NCBI GenBank assembly: GCA_963930775.1
Contig: OZ005693.1
Location: 5,456,001-5,520,000, forward strand
Direction: 5' to 3'
Length of the DNA stretch: 64,000 bases
Source: Cliona cf. orientalis
Taxonomy: Eukaryota; Porifera; Demospongiae; Clionaida; Clionaidae
A program made the position numbers and the translations under genes. This document shows, in pieces, positions 22,459-34,296 of this stretch. The notes beneath the pieces are model-generated. The model was not told the origin of the DNA. It did no database searches and saw only the letters and a list, made by a program, of their open reading frames with translations. Numbering within the stretch: position 1 is the first letter of the stretch; each line of letters opens with the position of its first letter.

Positions 22459-25400
22459 ATGGATTTTGTTGATGGAGACAGTCACCTGCATGTTGCCATA
22501 AAGCAGAACCAATTGGAATATGTCTGGAAGATTTTAACCAACCAAACTGTGGACGTGAATGTCCTGAATGCCAAACAAGAGACTCCTTTGAGTATTGCTT
22601 GTATCCTAAGAAAGAAAGATACCATAGAGGTGTTAGTAGCCTTTGGTGCTAATCCATTCATTGGTGACTTTGATACTTATGATTTTGACATTCAATATTT
22701 GCTCAACAAATTATTGTTTCAGTATGATCACTGGCTTAAAGCTTCAACATTGACCAGCGGCGATACTCCTCTTCACACAGCTGTAAGGTTAGGAAGGTTG
22801 GAGGATATTCAGAAAATGTTAACGTTAGATCAGGAGCTAGCTATTAATCATGTAAACGCCAGCCATGAAACTCCACTACATCTTGCTTGTGCACTCGGTC
22901 ACAAACACATTGTACACTTACTAGTGTCTGGTGGTGCTGACATGTATACAAGAAACTTTCATAATAATGCTCCTATTCATCTTGCATTGTCCCAAGGACA
23001 TGTGGATATCGTGGAGCAATTGATAACTATTTTCTTGTGTAATCCGCGTATCAACGGATATCAGGGAAGATCATTGCTTCATTTTGCTTGTGGCATTGGA
23101 GAGATTGAGTTTATCAATAAACTTATTTATAACTTTAACATTAATCACCATGCAACTGATGCAGTAGACCAAATTCCACTCCACATTGCTGCCTCGCATG
23201 GTCAGAAGGAGGTCGTTAGCCTACTCATCACTAAGCACAACTCTCCTGTTGACTACAATAGCAATTATTTTAAGCTTACACCACTGCACTTAGCTTGCTA
23301 CTGTGGTCATTCATGTGTTATCAAGGAACTTGTCATTAAATATAAAGCTGACTTAAACTTACGTGACAAAGGATGTGCTACACCGTTGTTCAAGGCTGCT
23401 ATTGGCAATCATTTAAGCATCGTACGAGAATTAATAACGGAATTTGGTTGTAATGTAAGAGATAAAGGATTTAAGGGCAGATCACTTATGCACATAGCCT
23501 GTCAGAATGGAAATATTAAACTTTTAATAACGTTAATCGATGAATTTAATCTGGATCCATTGACACATGATGACAGTGGTAACACTCCTCTCCATATGGC
23601 CTGTAGGTATGGTCATGAGGAACTAGCAAGATTACTCATCACCAAATACGATTGTTCTGTTGAAATTAAAAATATAAAACAGCAAGTGCCACTTCTATTA
23701 GCTTGTGGAGGTGGTCACCTTAACATTGTTCGGATGCTTGTATATGACCATAAGGCAGATTTAACTGCTTGTGATGAAGTGAATAGTGGTCCACTCCACA
23801 TAGCAGCACGGAACAGGAATATAGATATTGTAGAGGCACTAATTACTGAGTTGGGGTGCAATCCAAACACTAGAGGAATTGACAACCAAACTATCCTGCA
23901 CTATGCTTGTGCTGGTGGAAGTGTCCAATTGGTAGACTTCCTGATTTTCAGCGTCAATCTTGATCCACTATGTGTTGATAATGATGAGAACACTCCTCTT
24001 CACATTGCTGCAATATTTAACTGGGAAGAAATCGTGGGATTACTCATTGTTAAATACAAATGCCCAGTCAATTGTATGAATAGATATGGCCAAACGCCTC
24101 TTCATTTGGCAATTGCAAAAGGCCACTTTCATCTTTGCATTGCACTATTATCAGAATTTGGTGCTGATGGTAATACTCTAGACAAGGAGCATAGAACTCC
24201 CCTGAACTTAGCACTAAACGGTGATAATGCTAAAGTGGTGCATATTCTTGCAGTGGAGTTTGGCTGTAAACTATACATTGAAGGTGTTGAATCTGAGCCG
24301 CTCCTTCACCAGTTATGTGTTGGAGGATTTACCACAGTGTTATTGGAGTTAATATTTCATTTCAATCATGACCCAGCATCAGCTGACAGTGACGGAAATA
24401 CATTGCTTCACACTGCATCACTGCATGGATATTATGACATAGTTAAATGGCTAATAACAGTTTATAGTAATTATCACCCAGATCAGAGAAACTTACATGG
24501 ACAGACACCACTGCATTGTGCTTGTATTGCTGGTAATGAAGAAATAGCCGAGTTACTTATTGAAAATGATTCAATGATTAATGCTCGAGATATATACAAT
24601 GATACACCTCTCAAAAATGCACATGCTTATGGAAATACTCATGTTTTGTCAACTATTCTTCAGGTCCTTGGCTATGAATCATCAAAAATTGACTCCAAAC
24701 TCTTATATCAAGCGTGTAAACGAGGATCTCTTGACTTGGTTGAAGTGCTGCTTTCAGATTTTCATATGGATCCATGTTCTGTCATCGATAAAGATGGGAA
24801 TACTCCACTTCACACAGCAGCAGCCTTTGGTCATAAAGAAATAATTTTACTGCTTATTAGTTGTGGCTGTGGTATTGACTCTATAAACCTTAGAGGACAG
24901 ACTCCACTACATATGATTTGTATTGTCAGTCCAGTTAATAGCCTTGAGCTTGCTCATTTATTCATCTCTGAATTCAAAGCTGATGTTAGTAAAAGAGATT
25001 ATAGTGGTGATCAACCAATTCATAAATCAGCACAAGCTGGTTGCACTGATATTGTTACAACTTTAGTTTTTTATTATGGCTGTGATCCCTTTGCCAGAGG
25101 TACCTACAGTACAACACTCTTACATCAGGCACTTGCAGAGGGGCACTTATCGACAGCTAAGACTCTAATTGAAATCCTTCACTTATCAATCCATTCAGTA
25201 GACTGTGATGGAAATACACCTTTGCATCTGTCCTCCCTACTAAGACAGAAAGGATCTGTTAGACTATTACTCTATGACTATAATGCTCCGATGTTTGTTA
25301 AGAACAATGCTGGACAAACAGCAATTGATCTTGCAGATGAAAGAATAAAATTGGTTTTTAAAGCCTATACCAGCACTAAGCATAAAATTATACAGGGTGA

Positions 25401-28179
25401 GTATAAAAAGCTGTTATCCTTGTCATCACAAAAGTACACTGGTCAACACAAAGTCACTAGAGTGTTTGTACTGGGAAACCCTGGATCTGGTAAGAGTACT
25501 CTAGTAGAATCATTAAAACGAAAGGGAATAATTTCCTCACGTTTGTCAGTGCAAGAAGCTGATGTCCCACTTCATACGGCTGGAATAGTGCCATCCATTC
25601 ATCAGAGTAAAGAAGCTGGATATTTGTTGTACTTTGATTTTGCTGGTGATGCAGAGTACTATTCATCTCATTCAGCTATTCTAGAAATGGTTTCCCATTC
25701 CAGTATAGGTCATTCTCTCTATATTATTGTCGCAGATGTGACAAGCACCAATGATGTGCTTTACAAGGAGTTAGGCTATTGGTTCTCATTTATTTCATAT
25801 CATGCCAAAGCTTCTGATAGCCAGGATAAGCTGAAGGTGATAATCCTTCTCAGCCACTCTGACCTTCTCACTCCATTTGAATCTGCTAGTAAATTGGATG
25901 CTGTGAGAGGCTATTTTAGTAATTTGAATCAACTTAATGAGTGGAATTTGAACATTGTTGATATACTTTCTTCCAATTGCCGTAGACCTCGCTCATCAAA
26001 GGCAGTAATTGAGAGTATAGTACGAGTATCAAACAGTATTTCTCCTCATATTTTGTCCACCGAAGCAGGACTGTTGTATGGAGCAATAGAAAAAGATTTT
26101 GGAAATGTGATTGCATGCAAGTATCAGACTCTACTGAAACACATTAAAGCCACAGGCATTTGTTTACCAACTGAAGCACATTTACTTTATCCTGTACTAA
26201 AGGAGCTTCAAGACATTGGTTTATTGATGATTATTGGACGGAGAGAAGATGAGATTATGAATCACCTAATATTGATTGATATACTGACACTGACAAATAA
26301 TGTTCATGAGAAGTTATTTTCTCAGTCAGCGAAGAAAAGACTCTCAAACGTAGTCAGTTCACAGTATATCAAAATGGGAATATTTCCTGAGAGTATTATA
26401 AGCAGCTTCCTTGAGCTACCTGATTATATTACCACGGAGTGTCTTGTTCAACTTCAGTATTGTCAGGAGTTCAGTCATGCTGATGTTGGCCTGGACTACT
26501 CAGTAACACGAAGCACTCAAACAAACAATGTCTTGCTTTATTTTCCGGCATTATGTCAGTTAGAAACTGAACATGCCAACTGGCCTCATGACCCCAATCT
26601 CAATTTCAGTATGGGATGGTTCGCTAAATGCATAGGAAAGCTTGATTATTTTCCTCCCCGATTCCTACATGTTCTTTTATTGCGGCTGACATTCATGTAT
26701 GCTCTGCCAGCAAGTACCACTCCAATATCTGATCTCGATTTAAGCATAGATCTTCAAGATCAAAATTGCCATTGTACCATGTGGAAGAAAGGAATTCACT
26801 GGCTAATGAGAGAAGGAGTGGAGTGCATTGTTGAATTAGTCAATGAAAATAAGGGAGTGGTAGTTATTGTCAAATCCAGAAAGCAGCACATCTATCAATG
26901 CATTCACATGCTTACACAGATTGCCGATGTCGTCACCGAAGCAAAAACTGAGTTTTGTAGTTCTGTGTCTCTTCGGTACTACATCATGAACTCAAATGAT
27001 CCTTCATCATACAGCAATGAAGACAAACTGTATGATGTCAATCTTATTAAATCAGCAATAGAAAAGTCGGACGAGGTAGTCAGAAGTGCTAGTGGGCATC
27101 AGACTCTCACCTTGGAAAGGTTGAAGTTCATTAAACATCATACATGTTGGGGTGAGTACTTGACAAGTATGATAACCTACAGATTGAAATAAATGAAGAT
27201 TCTCCGCGGACAATTTAACTATTTGGCAAAATTTGCCGACATTTGCCCTTTTGCCCTGAGGATGACTAGAGCATCTAGTCGAAACATCGGCAAGTATTAC
27301 CGAACAGTTAAGTTGTCCGTAGAGAATCTTCGTTTATTTCATGCAGATATATAGCAACTGAGAACGATGTCACTTCAAACTTACAGATTAGTGCTTATGT
27401 CCTATATTATTGCTTTAGGTTTCTATTTCTCAATGAAAGCCTCCACAGTTCTAAAATACATTGAAGATGTTGTTATGGAATGGGAAGCATTGGGCTTAGC
27501 ATTACAGCTTCCCTTTAACATCATAAAAGAAATTGACAAGGATAAAATTGACATGGAGTCCAAGAGAAAGGAATTAATCAGAAGATGGATGAACTCGCAG
27601 GAGCTGTGTGGTCCAGCATGCTGGTGGTTGCTGGTCAAAGCTCTGGAGGATAACACAGTGAAAATGAATACATTAGCAGCCACAATTAGAGGAGAATTAG
27701 GTATGACACGTAGCTAATTCAATACCGATATTATCCACTAATCAGGGACAAAACTAAATGTGCAGATCAACATGGCAATTGCGATCTGATTTTGTCCACT
27801 ATAATATTAGCTATTAGCTATGTCCATTGCAATTGTTATAATTGTCGCATAATGTTGATTTTATTCGATTTGGATCTATTGCTTCTTAGGTGGCATCATT
27901 GCTCTTCAAGAGAAGCTTCTTGAGCCTCAGTATTCAAGTCAAAAGCCAGACGATGGCTTCCACCAGTCCTTTGCGGAGATTGTTGGCAACCGTTGGCCAT
28001 CCCTTGCTTCTCTCCTCTCCCTCTCTCCCAGGGACATAGAGCAGATCAAGAGAGAGAAAGAACAAGTCTCTCAAGCCAAGCAAGCCTTGCACATGCTAAG
28101 AAAATGGAATTCAAGAGAAAATGCCACGTATGGTCAGCTCTTAGAGAGCCTCAAAACTGTCCCCCTGTTTAGGTGCTAA
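22459..28179 (+). CDS. Ankyrin-Roc-COR-like protein with two C-terminal Death-like domains, about 1754 aa
   Basis: Exons are 22459-27151, 27419-27700 and 27890-28179, with introns GTGAGT...TTTAG and GTATGA...CTTAG, both phase 1 at each side (TGG G|GT TTC; TTA G|GT GGC). Residues 1-970 hold about 27 ankyrin repeats (TPLHxA signatures). A Roc-type GTPase follows: P-loop GNPGSGKST at about residue 1006, a DFAGDAEYYSSH switch and an ILLSHSDLL guanine-loop equivalent. About 350 residues of COR-like sequence come next. Exon 2 (VLKYIEDVV.EWEALGLALQL) and exon 3 (FAEIVGNRWPSLASLLSLSP) each look like a six-helix Death fold. DAPK kinases have ankyrin, Roc, COR and Death domains in the same order, but no kinase domain is present here. 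I infer an intracellular scaffold or cell-death/immune regulator. A read-through of the first donor would end at a TAA inside a MITE at 27190-27192. Confidence 0.85.
27186..27340. mobile_element. 155 bp foldback MITE in the first intron of the ankyrin-Roc gene
   Basis: The ends GAAATAAATGAAGATTCTC and GAATCTTCGTTTATTTC are inverted. Pairing continues with GGACAATTTAACT against AGTTAAGTTGTCC and TTGCCGA against TCGGCAA, giving arms of 45-50 bp. The core holds the perfect hairpin GACTAG-AGCAT-CTAGTC. Its left arm supplies the in-frame stop that ends the unspliced reading frame. Confidence 0.75.
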
Positions 28180-28502
28180 TTTTTCTGCATAATAATACTG
28201 TCTACTAGATAGCTATGATACTGTATAATATTATTATATTTATCCCTGCATGCCTCCACATTACTTTTTTGCTTACCATGTATTCCTACATTTTAGCTTT
28301 AATACCACAATGTCATAGATATATATTAATAGTGCTATGAGTTAACTTATAGTTTTTGTGTTAGCTATTGATTGTTCTTTGCTCTTAGTCAATGCTTTAT
28401 TTTCAACAGAGTTTGCTGCTATCACTGATAAAAGTTTGATGTACTCGAGTTATTTACACGTGTTCACTGATTAAATTTTGTGTGGCTTTGTTCATTTCTA
28501 GC
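28180..28502. other. 3' flank of the ankyrin-Roc gene
   Basis: AT-rich, no exon seen. It ends in the target site CTAGC of the gypsy insertion. Confidence 0.5.
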
Positions 28503-28691
28503 TGTAACGTCGTGGCGGCCAGCGCAAGAGTATCTTTCATTTAATAGAGACTTGACAACACATACAGACTGACAAAATGATACAAAACACAGCCTTAAAT
28601 GCTAAGAACACCATGTGCTCAGAACCCATACAAAACACAATACATACTGCGCATGTGCACACAAATCACATGATAAACACAAGATACTACA
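28503..28691 (-). repeat. 3' LTR of the gypsy element
   Basis: 189 bp, on the plus strand TGTAACGTCG...ATACTACA. It matches the other LTR base for base on reading and is flanked by the CTAGC duplication. Confidence 0.95.
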
Positions 28692-28706
28692 TCTCCTTCC
28701 CCCTTA
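28692..28706 (-). promoter_or_regulatory. Polypurine tract of the gypsy element
   Basis: The minus strand reads AAGGGGGAAGGAGA directly before the 3' LTR, the expected place and composition for plus-strand priming. Confidence 0.85.
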
Positions 28707-28790
28707 CAAAAAACATGAATAAAAGATCATTTAACTGCAGTATACAAAAATCAATAACAAAATTAGTAGTTCAGTGCACTGTAAGTTTAC

Positions 28791-30254
28791 TCACAATCGA
28801 TCTGGAGGGCGACGCTCTCGAGTGGGGTATTGTTTCCTCGAACTCTGTTCAGTAGTCGCTTCCACTCCAGGTGTGGACTGAAGTTCAGCTTCAGGCTGAG
28901 CAATTCCTGCATTCTCGTCACTAGTTTCCGCATTCTCAGGAGCGTCATCGTTTGAACTGACATCAATCCAGGCATCATCACTTGTTTCGTTCGATTGTTC
29001 AAGTGCCTGTTCATCTCGGCGATGTCTGAGATGATCCTGGTGTCTCCTGATTAATTTCCCGTCACCACACTTCACCATAAATGAGACTGGACCACTAGAC
29101 TCTGTAATCTCTCCCGGTATCCAAGTATTTCCGGTTCCAAAATTCCTCGCATACACTCTCTCTCCCTTAGCAAAAGTTCTCTCTCTTGCCTTTTTGTCAT
29201 GAGCAACTTTCTGTTTCATTTGTTTGTTCTCCACGAGGGATTCTGGGTTTGGCTTTAACAGATCCAGCCTCGTTCTTGGCTGTCTGCCCATTAGCAGTTC
29301 TGAGGGAGAGGCTCCGGTAGTGGTTTGTGGGGTGATTCTGTAGCTCATAAGTCGAGTTTGCAGACTACCTGTTGTCACTTTCTTGAGGCCCTTCTTAAGG
29401 ATTTGTACGGCACGTTCGGCGAGGCCGTTCGTCGCAGGATGATAAGGTGAGGAAGTGACATGTTTCACACCATTCGCTAATAAAAACGATTCAAATTCTT
29501 CGCTCACGAAACATGGACCATTGTCACTTACAATCATTTCTGGCAATCCAAAACGTGCGAAAACATGACGTAAGATCTCAATCACCGTAGTAGAAGTAGA
29601 AGAGTTCGTAATGAATGCTTCAATCCACTTCGAGTGCGCATCAATGATCACTAAATACATTTTACCATTCATAGGCCCAGCAAAGTCAATGTGCAATCGA
29701 GTCCAGGGCCGTGAAGGCCACTTCCAAGGGTGCAAGGGCGCGACAGGAGGCTTAGCTTGCTGTAGTTGACAATTCTGACAAATAGAGACGGATGTTTCGA
29801 TGTCTTTGTCCATTCCCGGCCACCATACATACATTCTTGCGAGACTTTTCATTCTGGCCATGCCAGGGTGCCCCGAGTGCAACTCCTGAAGTACAGCTAC
29901 TCTCCCTTGAGGAGGTATCACCACTCGTGTGCCCCAGATAATACAACCATCTAACAATGAGAGCTCGTCTTTCCTCGACTCGTATGGCTGAAGGTTGGGG
30001 CTGCAATGATTTGGCCATCCACTTCGCAAGTACTGCTGTATCAACGCCAGTTGCGGGTCTCTCCTAGTCCACGTCTTGATATGCTGGTGTGTGACTGGAG
30101 ATTCACTGAGGTGCTCCAAGAGCAAAACTAACTCAGGTGGAGTTTGACTGGCGGGCTTCTCTATCGTAAGAGGAAGTCGGCTGAGTGCATCAGCGTTTGC
30201 ATGTGCCGTAGTTTTCCTGAATTTCAGTGTGTACTCATAGCCGGATAGGAACAA
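28791..30254 (-). pseudogene. Gypsy integrase half of pol, separated by frame break
   Basis: It starts in the tail of RNase H (HANADALSRLPL), then the integrase zinc domain (H-x-H region GHPGMARMKSL, CQNCQ), then the catalytic core with IDFAGP, SDNGPCF and HPATNGLAERAV, which holds the D,D,E set. A C-terminal SH3-like region (GERVYARNFGTG) and an acidic tail follow. It has no start of its own and was plainly continuous with the upstream polyprotein. Confidence 0.9.
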
Positions 30255-32728
30255 AGACCAACGTCGAATTCATGCGGAAGCTTGAGGCGAAGTAGAACAT
30301 GTTCGTTGAGCAAGGCAAGGAGGGGCTTATGATCTGTCACCACCAGTTCAAAGTGGTGCCCAAACAAGTACGAATGGAACTTCTTGATACCGAATATACA
30401 TGACAACCCCTCTTTCTCCAATTGGGAATAGTTCCGTTCTGCGCTCGTCAATGATCGTGAAGCGTAACCGATGGGTCTCTCCGTACCGTCAGGCATCTTG
30501 TGAGCCAACACAGCACCTACCCCGTAGGCAGATGCATCACACGCCAGTGTAAGTGGTAGAGACGGATCAAAATGGACCAACAGGCTTTCCGACGTGAGCA
30601 ACGCTTTCGACTCCTCAAACGCCTCTTCCTCCACTTGGGTCCACTGCCACGAGACGTCCTTCCGGAGCAGCCTGTATAGTGGGGCTAAAACAGAGGACAT
30701 GTTCGGCAAGAAATCACTATAGTACGTGAGTAACCCCAAATACGCTTTCAATTCCTGCACACTCCTGGGGCTAGGAGCCTCTTTTACTGCTCGGACTTTC
30801 TCTGGAAGTGGGTGCAACCCCTTGGCATCGATTTTGTAACCCACATATTCAACTGATGGTACCATGAATTTACATTTGTGCTTCTTTGCACGCAAACCGG
30901 CTGTCTCCAAACGCTCGAGAACACTTTCTATGGTTTCCAAATGCTCCTCTTCAGATGCACCCGTAATCAAGATGTCGTCGATATAGACAACTACGTTGGG
31001 TATGTCATGTAACATGCTCTCCATAACGCGCTGGAAAATTCCAGGGGCTGACGATATCCCAAAGGGTAACCGTGTGTACCGAAATAACCCCTTCTGCGTG
31101 CTTATCACAACATATTGTTTGGACTCGTCATCTAACACTAACTGCTGATAGGCATGGCTGAGATCGATTTTTGAAAAGGACTTCCCACCAGCTACCTTCG
31201 CGAAGAGATCCTTGATTCTTGGTATCGGATACCTGTACAACTTGGAAACTGGATTAACCGTCTGCTTAAAATCCCCGCATACTCTGACACTCGATTTATC
31301 GGCCTTTAGAACAGGGACTATAGGTGAGGCCCAATCAGAGAACTGGACCGGTTCAAGCGTACCCTCAGCCACAAGCCTGTCTAACTCTTTGTCAACAAGA
31401 TCCTTTAAGGCATAAGGTACTGTTCGTGCTTTACAAAAGCGAGGGGTAGCTCCTTCCTCCACGAATATCTTGGCCTTAAACCCCTGTAAGGTTCCCAGTC
31501 CATCTTGGAATACAGCTGCATGCTTCTGTAGTGTGGCTTGCAGGGGACTAGCATGCATATTGTACAGCTCATGCCAGTCTAATCTGATGTGGTTTAGCCA
31601 ATTCCTGCCAAACAGACTAGGGCCTTCCCCTTTGACCACTAATAAGGGAAGTGTAGCCACCTGAGACTTGTAGGTTACACCAACAGTCATGCTCCCCAAT
31701 ACAGGTATGGCTTCCCCTGAGTATGAGTACAATTTCTTACTGCTCTGTTCCAGAGGCTTGTCTGGCCATTTCTCCCTGTAGGTGGCTTCCGACACGAGCG
31801 ATAGTCCAGCTCCTGTATCGATTTCCATGGGAACGCTTTGATCCTCGATTTGCACGCTAATCTTCAACGGTCGAGTCTGCTCGCCAGAGGTAACGTGATA
31901 CAAGGGGAGTTCATTCTCTCCATCCTCTGGCTCGCTTTCGTCCACTTTATTCACCGCACGCGTCGATTTCTTCCTCTGCCCGGTACGCGAGGGGGCTGCG
32001 CCTTTTTGCTTGCTCCTACACGCTCTCTTGAGGTGCCCCCGCTTCCCGCATCCATGGCAGACAGTGTCCTTGTGCCGACAGACAGCAGCATTGTGACCAG
32101 CTTTACCACAGCGATAGCATGTCACCTTCCCATTGGAGGCAGTACCAACCGTATGAATCGTTGAAGCATTATTTCCTGGCTCCTCCTTCCCTTTGGAAGT
32201 GCCCAACTCCTTCATGTTCTGGGCTGCGGTTTCTAGTCCTTGAGCCAGTTCCAAGGCTTTTGCGTATGTGAGCTTGGCTTCAGCTAGTAGCCTTTGCTGT
32301 ATCTTCTCGTTATTGATGCCACATACCAGCCGATCTCTTAGCATTGCCTCTAGGGACGCTCCGTAGTTACAGTATTCTGCCAGCGATCGCAGCTCAGCAA
32401 GGTAAGTTGACACTGATTCTCCTGACTTCCTTATACGTGTATTGAACTTAAACCTCTGCACGGTCTCCGATGGAGTCGGGTTGAAATGCTTCGTTAACGT
32501 TGTCACCAACTCCTGGTAAGTCTTGTCTCCCGGTTTTGCCGGAGAAATCAAGTTGTGGAGGAGTCTATACGTTACTGGCCCAATAACAGCTAAGAACACG
32601 GCTCGCTTCTTTTCGGCCGTCTTTATATCGTTCGCTGTAAAGAAATGTCCAAGACGTTCAACGTACTGGGGCCACTCCTCCTTACTCGAGTCAAACTCGT
32701 CGATCTTCCCGAGAGTTGCTGCCGCCAT
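30224..32728 (-). CDS. Gypsy gag-protease-reverse transcriptase-RNase H polyprotein (broken at its end)
   Basis: The ATG at 32728 lies just inside the 5' LTR; the frame is open further upstream. In order: a capsid-like gag region, two CCHC zinc knuckles (CYRCGKAGHNAAVC and CHGCGKRGHLKRAC), a protease with DTGAG, a reverse transcriptase with YIDD, and an RNase H with a CDASAYGVGAVLAH start and TDHKPL. Gag and pol share one frame, as in several Ty3/gypsy clades. The frame runs into a wrong end at 30224 after a one-base frame change around 30300; a nonsense codon also lies in the neighbouring frame near 30270. The downstream half continues as the integrase ORF. Confidence 0.9.
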   Translation of the reverse strand: MAAATLGKIDEFDSSKEEWPQYVERLGHFFTANDIKTAEKKRAVFLAVIGPVTYRLLHNLISPAKPGDKTYQELVTTLTKHFNPTPSETVQRFKFNTRIRKSGESVSTYLAELRSLAEYCNYGASLEAMLRDRLVCGINNEKIQQRLLAEAKLTYAKALELAQGLETAAQNMKELGTSKGKEEPGNNASTIHTVGTASNGKVTCYRCGKAGHNAAVCRHKDTVCHGCGKRGHLKRACRSKQKGAAPSRTGQRKKSTRAVNKVDESEPEDGENELPLYHVTSGEQTRPLKISVQIEDQSVPMEIDTGAGLSLVSEATYREKWPDKPLEQSSKKLYSYSGEAIPVLGSMTVGVTYKSQVATLPLLVVKGEGPSLFGRNWLNHIRLDWHELYNMHASPLQATLQKHAAVFQDGLGTLQGFKAKIFVEEGATPRFCKARTVPYALKDLVDKELDRLVAEGTLEPVQFSDWASPIVPVLKADKSSVRVCGDFKQTVNPVSKLYRYPIPRIKDLFAKVAGGKSFSKIDLSHAYQQLVLDDESKQYVVISTQKGLFRYTRLPFGISSAPGIFQRVMESMLHDIPNVVVYIDDILITGASEEEHLETIESVLERLETAGLRAKKHKCKFMVPSVEYVGYKIDAKGLHPLPEKVRAVKEAPSPRSVQELKAYLGLLTYYSDFLPNMSSVLAPLYRLLRKDVSWQWTQVEEEAFEESKALLTSESLLVHFDPSLPLTLACDASAYGVGAVLAHKMPDGTERPIGYASRSLTSAERNYSQLEKEGLSCIFGIKKFHSYLFGHHFELVVTDHKPLLALLNEHVLLRLKLPHEFDVGLCSYPAMSTH

Positions 32729-32751
32729 GATCCCGTCCTCGTCGCCAAATA

Positions 32752-32940
32752 TGTAACGTCGTGGCGGCCAGCGCAAGAGTATCTTTCATTTAATAGAGAC
32801 TTGACAACACATACAGACTGACAAAATGATACAAAACACAGCCTTAAATGCTAAGAACACCATGTGCTCAGAACCCATACAAAACACAATACATACTGCG
32901 CATGTGCACACAAATCACATGATAAACACAAGATACTACA
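32752..32940 (-). repeat. 5' LTR of the gypsy element
   Basis: 189 bp copy identical by eye to the 3' LTR. CTAGC follows at 32941-32945. On the minus strand the sequence just inside it, TATTTGGCGACGAGGACGGG, holds the likely primer-binding site; I do not assign the tRNA. Confidence 0.95.
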
Positions 32941-34025
32941 CTAGCTGTATAGCTACATATAGCTACGTAGCTAGCCATTTTCATGTGGTGATGTCAATTC
33001 ACTTATTGAACTTTGTGTGTTTTCCCCAGTCGCTGGCACAGATAGCTATAATAATATAGCTAGTGAGAGACAATGCTAGACAAGAAAGGAAAACTTTAGA
33101 TGCCATGAACATGCAGTGCGAGGAAGGGAGCCATCGCACATAATATTAGCTATACATAAAATGGAAACATTCAGAGGAAGGTAACAACTGCCCTCTACAG
33201 CCGGGTTTTCCTGGCTCTGAGCAATGTCTCTCCGGCAAGTGTAGACTTAGCTAAGCATATACTACATACCGGGGTATGCATATAATTTTTGAGTCTGGAA
33301 ATATAGCTAGTGTATGTTGTTTATCAGCTTCTATATCAGTGCTTGTATCACATATCTATGAGTGTGGTATCGAGTTTGTCTCAGTCTGTGATTGGACTTA
33401 CTATCAGTCTCACCAGACTCACTTAAATAGCTAGCTAGCTATGTGGCAAATGGTCGTAACATGCACGCTTTGGGAAGCTGCACAGTGGCCATAGTATGTA
33501 TAATCATGAGATACATAGCTAGCTAGAGGTACAGGTATACATGCTGACAATCTGAAAAAAAAAACTGCTTTGGATTATACAGGGGTGTGTGTATTACATT
33601 GGCCTGACGCATGGCGCATACGGCTGAGTACATGTGATGTCAGATTTGTAGCTACACATAGTATACTGTTGTGGTATCAGGTGGAGTGCCATGCATGTAA
33701 ACTCGTAACCCAGTGTAGCTAATTGCAAATTAGCTATAGATAACCTTGATAAGGTGTCCCAGAGTTGGGCTACTCTGTGTTGGAAATGGTCGTCATTGAA
33801 CTGCGCCTCAAGAATTACTAGAAATCAGTGTGGTAACGATCTTTTCCATATTAATCACGTGAAAAAGCATGAGTCAGCCTGCAACTCTGCTGAGCGGCTG
33901 ATGGATCCATCAACCACTGACATCGAAGAGGCCAGAGCATCAGTACCCACTGCTTTAGGATGCCCTTCAGATAGTGTAAGTTTAGTAAGCTACATACCCC
34001 CAGTAGCTGCATGGTTACAAAATTA
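32941..34025. other. Gene-free stretch after the gypsy element
   Basis: AT-rich and full of short TAGC runs. The open frame at 33754-34026 resembles no family I know and has no splice-site support. Confidence 0.4.
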
Positions 34026-34296
34026 ATATGTGCGCACTATATTGATGACCTTTCAAAGGTCATCAATATAGTGCACTATAGTGAACTATATGCACCATAA
34101 TTTGGAGTATGAGACTAACAGAGATGAACTCGACACCACACAGTATACTCGCATAAATGCGTACTATTATATATCAGAGAAAGTAACGTGCAACTTGTAA
34201 GGTATTCAGGCGCTACAGTGCAACCTCGATTATCCGGACCTCGTTTATCCGGAACCTCGATTATCCGGACTAGCCAGAGACCTAAAAATACATTAC

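Larger units (their letters stand above)
28503..32940 (-). mobile_element. Ty3/gypsy LTR retrotransposon, 4438 bp, with 5 bp target duplication
   Basis: Two 189 bp LTRs (28503-28691 and 32752-32940) read TG...CA and appear identical by eye. The host site CTAGC is present on both sides (28498-28502 and 32941-32945). The element lies on the minus strand. It has gag with two zinc knuckles, protease, reverse transcriptase, RNase H and integrase, a polypurine tract beside the 3' LTR and a candidate primer site beside the 5' LTR. Identical LTRs imply a recent insertion, yet the pol frame is broken near 30270. Confidence 0.95.

Noticed and set aside
27247-27290. Hammerhead-ribozyme-like core (CTGAGGA, hairpin GACTAG/CTAGTC, GAAAC) in the intron MITE
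   Set aside because: An extra U sits between the core and stem II, and there is only one stem outside stem II. The three-way junction and the cleavage-site strand are absent.
28577-33059. Identical short open frames at 28577 and 32826
   Set aside because: They lie in the two LTRs of the gypsy element and are the same non-coding sequence.
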